This document shows, piece by piece, positions 61,521 to 64,000 of a DNA stretch of 64,000 nucleotides. The first letter of the stretch is position 1. Every line of letters starts with the position of its first letter. The DNA comes from Arthrobacter sp. M2012083 (GTDB lineage: Bacteria > Actinomycetota > Actinomycetes > Actinomycetales > Micrococcaceae): positions 1 to 64,000 of the forward strand of contig NZ_AKKK01000010.1 of the NCBI RefSeq assembly GCF_000281065.1, in the 5' to 3' direction. Under the pieces are notes generated by a model that saw only the letters and a list, made by a program, of their open reading frames with translations, was not told the origin of the DNA and ran no database searches. A program made the translations under genes and the position numbers.

Positions 61521-62483
61521 TCAGACGCCCAGCTGCTCCACTGCCGCCAAAACGTGACGGACGCTAACGGCCAGAAGTGCCGGATCAGGGTCCGCGGAGA
61601 ACACATCACCGCGGCGGAGTTCGACGGCGGTGAGCACCACGTGCGGTCCGGGCGGCGGCCCCCACTCTTCCGCGGGCGCAGGGCCGAACAACACGACGGA
61701 CGGACGTTCGTAGGCTGATGCCAGATGTGCCGCGCCGGTGTCGGCTGAGATCACCAGCCGTGACTCAGCGATGGTGGCCGCAAACTCGGCGAGACCTTGG
61801 CGCCCGGCCAGCAGCCCGTCGTCGAGGTTTGCTCCCTTGAGCTTCGCCAGGGCAGCCGTCTCCTCTGCGCGGGCGCGCTCGGACGAGCCGCCGGTGAGAA
61901 CTACCTGGTGCCCTGCTGCAGCGAGCTCCACGGCGACATCCGCGAACCGTTCCACCGGCCATAGCCTGCTGCCATACGCCGCGCCCACATGTATTACGGT
62001 GGCTCCCGGACGCGGGGAAGGAACGGGGGGACGGTTCAGCCGATAGTCCAGGGGATCGGCTTCAATACCGTGCCAGTTGAGCAGCCGGGTCCAGCGCTCG
62101 CGCTCCGGGATGCCCGTGGTCCACTCAGGTCCATCAGAGCCCACAGAGGCGTGCGCCACTACCCGGTTGGCTTGCAATTCTTCAATCCTCAAACGGCTCT
62201 CAGCGCCGTTCCCATGGAGGTTCACGGCGATATCCACTGCGCCCCGGGGGACTGACAGGGGGGCATCGAGCCCAGGTGTCGGCAGATGGTGAATGCCGCC
62301 CACAAGTTCCAAAGCCTCGCTGATCCACGCGGGCGCAGCATACAAAATACGGTGCTCGGGGAACGCCCGCCGCAACCCACGGAGCGCAGGAACCGCGACC
62401 AGAAGGTCGCCGAGTTTTAAAGCGCGCAGGGCAAGCAGCAGGGGTTGATCGTTGCTCTCGTGGCTGTCCAAAGCTGTGTCCAT
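61521..62483 (-). CDS. Glycosyltransferase family 9 (heptosyltransferase-like)
   Basis: 320 residues. N-terminal LLLALRALKLGDLLVAVPALRGLRRAFPEH, central RPGATVIHVGAAYGSRLWPVERFADVAVEL, and the GT9 sugar-nucleotide motif SADTGAAHLASAYERPSVVLFGPAPAEEWGPP. It probably transfers heptose or a related sugar from a nucleotide donor. GGGAGG precedes the ATG. Divergent from the GmhB-like gene. Confidence 0.87.
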   Translation of the reverse strand: MDTALDSHESNDQPLLLALRALKLGDLLVAVPALRGLRRAFPEHRILYAAPAWISEALELVGGIHHLPTPGLDAPLSVPRGAVDIAVNLHGNGAESRLRIEELQANRVVAHASVGSDGPEWTTGIPERERWTRLLNWHGIEADPLDYRLNRPPVPSPRPGATVIHVGAAYGSRLWPVERFADVAVELAAAGHQVVLTGGSSERARAEETAALAKLKGANLDDGLLAGRQGLAEFAATIAESRLVISADTGAAHLASAYERPSVVLFGPAPAEEWGPPPGPHVVLTAVELRRGDVFSADPDPALLAVSVRHVLAAVEQLGV

Positions 62484-62569
62484 AGTCGCCTCCCGCTAGG
62501 AGTCTAGCTGCAGCAAACTTCTCACGGCCGCACTGTTTAGCGTCCGGAGAACTGGGGAACGTTGCGAGT

Positions 62570-63124
62570 ATGGGAGGAACCGGAACGTTGAAGGCGGTCC
62601 TGTTTGACCGCGATGGAACACTCGTTGTTGACGTGCCATACAACGGCGATCCGCAGCTGGTGCGGCCCATGGATGGTGCCCTTGAAGCGCTGCAAAAAGT
62701 ACGCCGGGCCGGACTGGCCACGGGAGTGGTGACCAATCAGTCGGGCGTGGCGCGTGGGCTGTTGACGCTGGAGCAAATGCACTCCGTCAACCAGCGGGTG
62801 GAGCAGATGCTGGGTCCGTTCGACGTGTGGGAATACTGTCCGCACGGACCGGAGGACGGCTGCGCGTGCCGCAAGCCTGAGCCGGGAATGATCCTCGCGG
62901 CCTGCCGGACCTTGGGCATCACGCCTGAAGAGGTTGCTTTCGTTGGTGACATCGGAGCTGACATGGAGGCGGCCGCCGCGGCGGGTGCGAGGGCCGTGCT
63001 GGTGCCCACCAGCATCACCCGGCGCGCAGAGATTGAGTCCGCCGGCAGAGTCGCCGACGATCTGGGTCACGCAGTCGAGCTCCTGCTCTCCGGGGCCTCG
63101 GAAGAACAGGACGCCCGTGTATGA
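62570..63124 (+). CDS. GmhB-like HAD phosphatase (heptose bisphosphate type)
   Basis: 184 residues. HAD motif I AVLFDRDGTLVVDVPYN, motif II GVVTNQSGVARG, and the zinc loop CPHGPEDGCACRKPEPGM diagnostic of GmhB/HisB-type phosphatases, then FVGDIGADMEAAAAAG. GmhB removes phosphate from D-glycero-D-manno-heptose 1,7-bisphosphate on the way to ADP/GDP-heptose. It is followed by a second GT9 gene overlapping by ATGA, supporting a heptose pathway. Confidence 0.88.
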   Translation: MGGTGTLKAVLFDRDGTLVVDVPYNGDPQLVRPMDGALEALQKVRRAGLATGVVTNQSGVARGLLTLEQMHSVNQRVEQMLGPFDVWEYCPHGPEDGCACRKPEPGMILAACRTLGITPEEVAFVGDIGADMEAAAAAGARAVLVPTSITRRAEIESAGRVADDLGHAVELLLSGASEEQDARV

Positions 63125-64000
63125 GCCGCGTCCTGGTAGCCCGGTTGGACAGCATGGGCGATGTGCTCCTTTCAGGACCTGCCCTGCGTGCCGTGGCGAA
63201 CGGAAGCCGGCCCGATGGCAGCCTGCCCAACGACGTCGTGTTGCTCTGCGGTCCTGAAGGATCGAGCGCTGCGGAAATGCTGCCCGGCGTCACCCAAGTG
63301 CACACGTGGTCCTGCCCGTGGATCGTGAACCCGGCACCGCTTCCGACGGAAGAGATGACGAACGGGCTGATCGACTTCGTCCGCAGCTCCCGAATCGAAG
63401 AAGCCGTCATCCTGACGTCCTTCCACCAATCCCCGCTCCCTCTCGCCCTGCTTCTTAGGCTGGCGGGCGTAAAAAAGATCACTGGGGCATCAACGGACTA
63501 CGCGGGCTCGTTGCTGGATGTCCGCCTCAAACCTGGCGAAGACTTTCCGGAGGACCAGCCCGAGGTGGTGCGGGCACTCACCATCGCCGAGGCCGGTGGC
63601 TACGTCCTGCCGAACGGTGACGACGGAAAACTGCGCATTACCTCCGGATCGGATCCGGAAGGGGTGGCGGAGGAGCTGGCGGATGAAGGCCCGTACATCG
63701 TTGTGCACCCGGGAGCCGCAGCGCCAGCCAGGGCGTGGCCGGCATTGCACAACGCCGCCACGGTGGAACTGCTCGAAGCGTACGGGCACCGGGTGGTGGT
63801 CACGGGAGGTCCCGGCGAGACGTCACTTACGGCAACTGTCGCCGGCCCGTCAGCGAGGAACCTTGGAGGTGGGACCAACCTCCGGACGCTCGCAGCGGTA
63901 CTGGCGGGCGCCGCCGTCGTGGTTACCGGCAATACCGGACCCGCCCATCTTGCGGCAGCGGTGGGGACCCCGGTGGTGTGCCTGTTTGCTCCCGTGGTTC
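63121..64000 (+). CDS. Glycosyltransferase family 9, cut by the window edge
   Basis: The first 293 codons of a GT9 gene. N-terminal VARLDSMGDVLLSGPALRAV, then YIVVHPGAAAPARAWPAL and VVTGNTGPAHLAAAVGTPVVCLFAPV, the sugar-nucleotide motif. It starts with ATG overlapping the GmhB-like stop, forming one operon with it. A second GT9 enzyme with a heptose-type phosphatase suggests assembly of a heptose-containing glycan. Confidence 0.88.
   Translation, partial: MSRVLVARLDSMGDVLLSGPALRAVANGSRPDGSLPNDVVLLCGPEGSSAAEMLPGVTQVHTWSCPWIVNPAPLPTEEMTNGLIDFVRSSRIEEAVILTSFHQSPLPLALLLRLAGVKKITGASTDYAGSLLDVRLKPGEDFPEDQPEVVRALTIAEAGGYVLPNGDDGKLRITSGSDPEGVAEELADEGPYIVVHPGAAAPARAWPALHNAATVELLEAYGHRVVVTGGPGETSLTATVAGPSARNLGGGTNLRTLAAVLAGAAVVVTGNTGPAHLAAAVGTPVVCLFAPVV

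Overview
The window is high-GC actinobacterial DNA with short or overlapping intergenic junctions, GTG starts and large GC-rich hairpins. The housekeeping genes (serS, pheA, pgm, an ANTAR/sigma pair) and the carbohydrate and peptide uptake operons suggest the Micrococcaceae, most likely Arthrobacter or Paenarthrobacter. This assignment is inferred from gene content; no rRNA or tRNA gene was seen.

The centre of interest is 3.86-22.76 kb. It looks like a class V (lexapeptide-type) lanthipeptide gene cluster joined to its own cofactor-F420 salvage module. The salvage half is an F420-0-type ABC importer (3864-6732), a stand-alone CofE gamma-glutamyl ligase (6729-7556) and an F420-dependent G6PDH-family oxidoreductase (7553-8563). 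A small membrane protein and a winged-helix regulator (8738-9522) follow, preceded by three operator-like palindromes spaced exactly 23 bp apart. The biosynthetic half comprises an APH-fold kinase (9750-10901), a HopA1-family putative lyase (10898-11875), three precursor peptides (11935-12621), a methyltransferase, an ABC exporter, a luciferase-like F420-type reductase, a LanD-like flavoprotein, a degenerate APH-fold pseudokinase, an M16 protease and an ABC-2 pair. The last eight are translationally coupled or abutting, up to 22759. The proposed logic is: import F420-0, add the glutamate tail, reduce it to F420H2, and use that to reduce dehydroalanine in the modified peptide to D-Ala.

Other regions. 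1-1.4 kb holds two truncated genes of opposite strand meeting at about base 672. 1.5-3.3 kb holds a DJ-1/PfpI protein and a DUF2975-HTH pair. 22.8-28.8 kb is a cello-oligosaccharide-type sugar operon (LacI, GH1, two permeases, binding protein) with two palindromic operators. 29.0-29.8 kb is a MNT nucleotidyltransferase with a truncated HEPN partner. 29.9-37.2 kb is an RpiR regulator divergent from a C45 acyl-hydrolase and a complete oligopeptide ABC importer. 37.3-38.7 kb is a GH25 lysozyme with SLH repeats.

From 38.8 kb the content is ordinary Arthrobacter core: NCS2 permease, a GH/OpgC fusion, RutE-type reductase, 2H phosphoesterase, pgm, SDR, POT transporter, amidase, peptidase E, rhodanese, pheA, diacylglycerol kinase, serS, HAD phosphatases, AraC regulator, ANTAR protein, sigma factor, and two GT9 glycosyltransferases flanking a GmhB-like phosphatase. 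The second GT9 runs off the window. An unusual array of degenerate 32-nt repeats in inverted arrangement lies at 43.6-44.0 kb.
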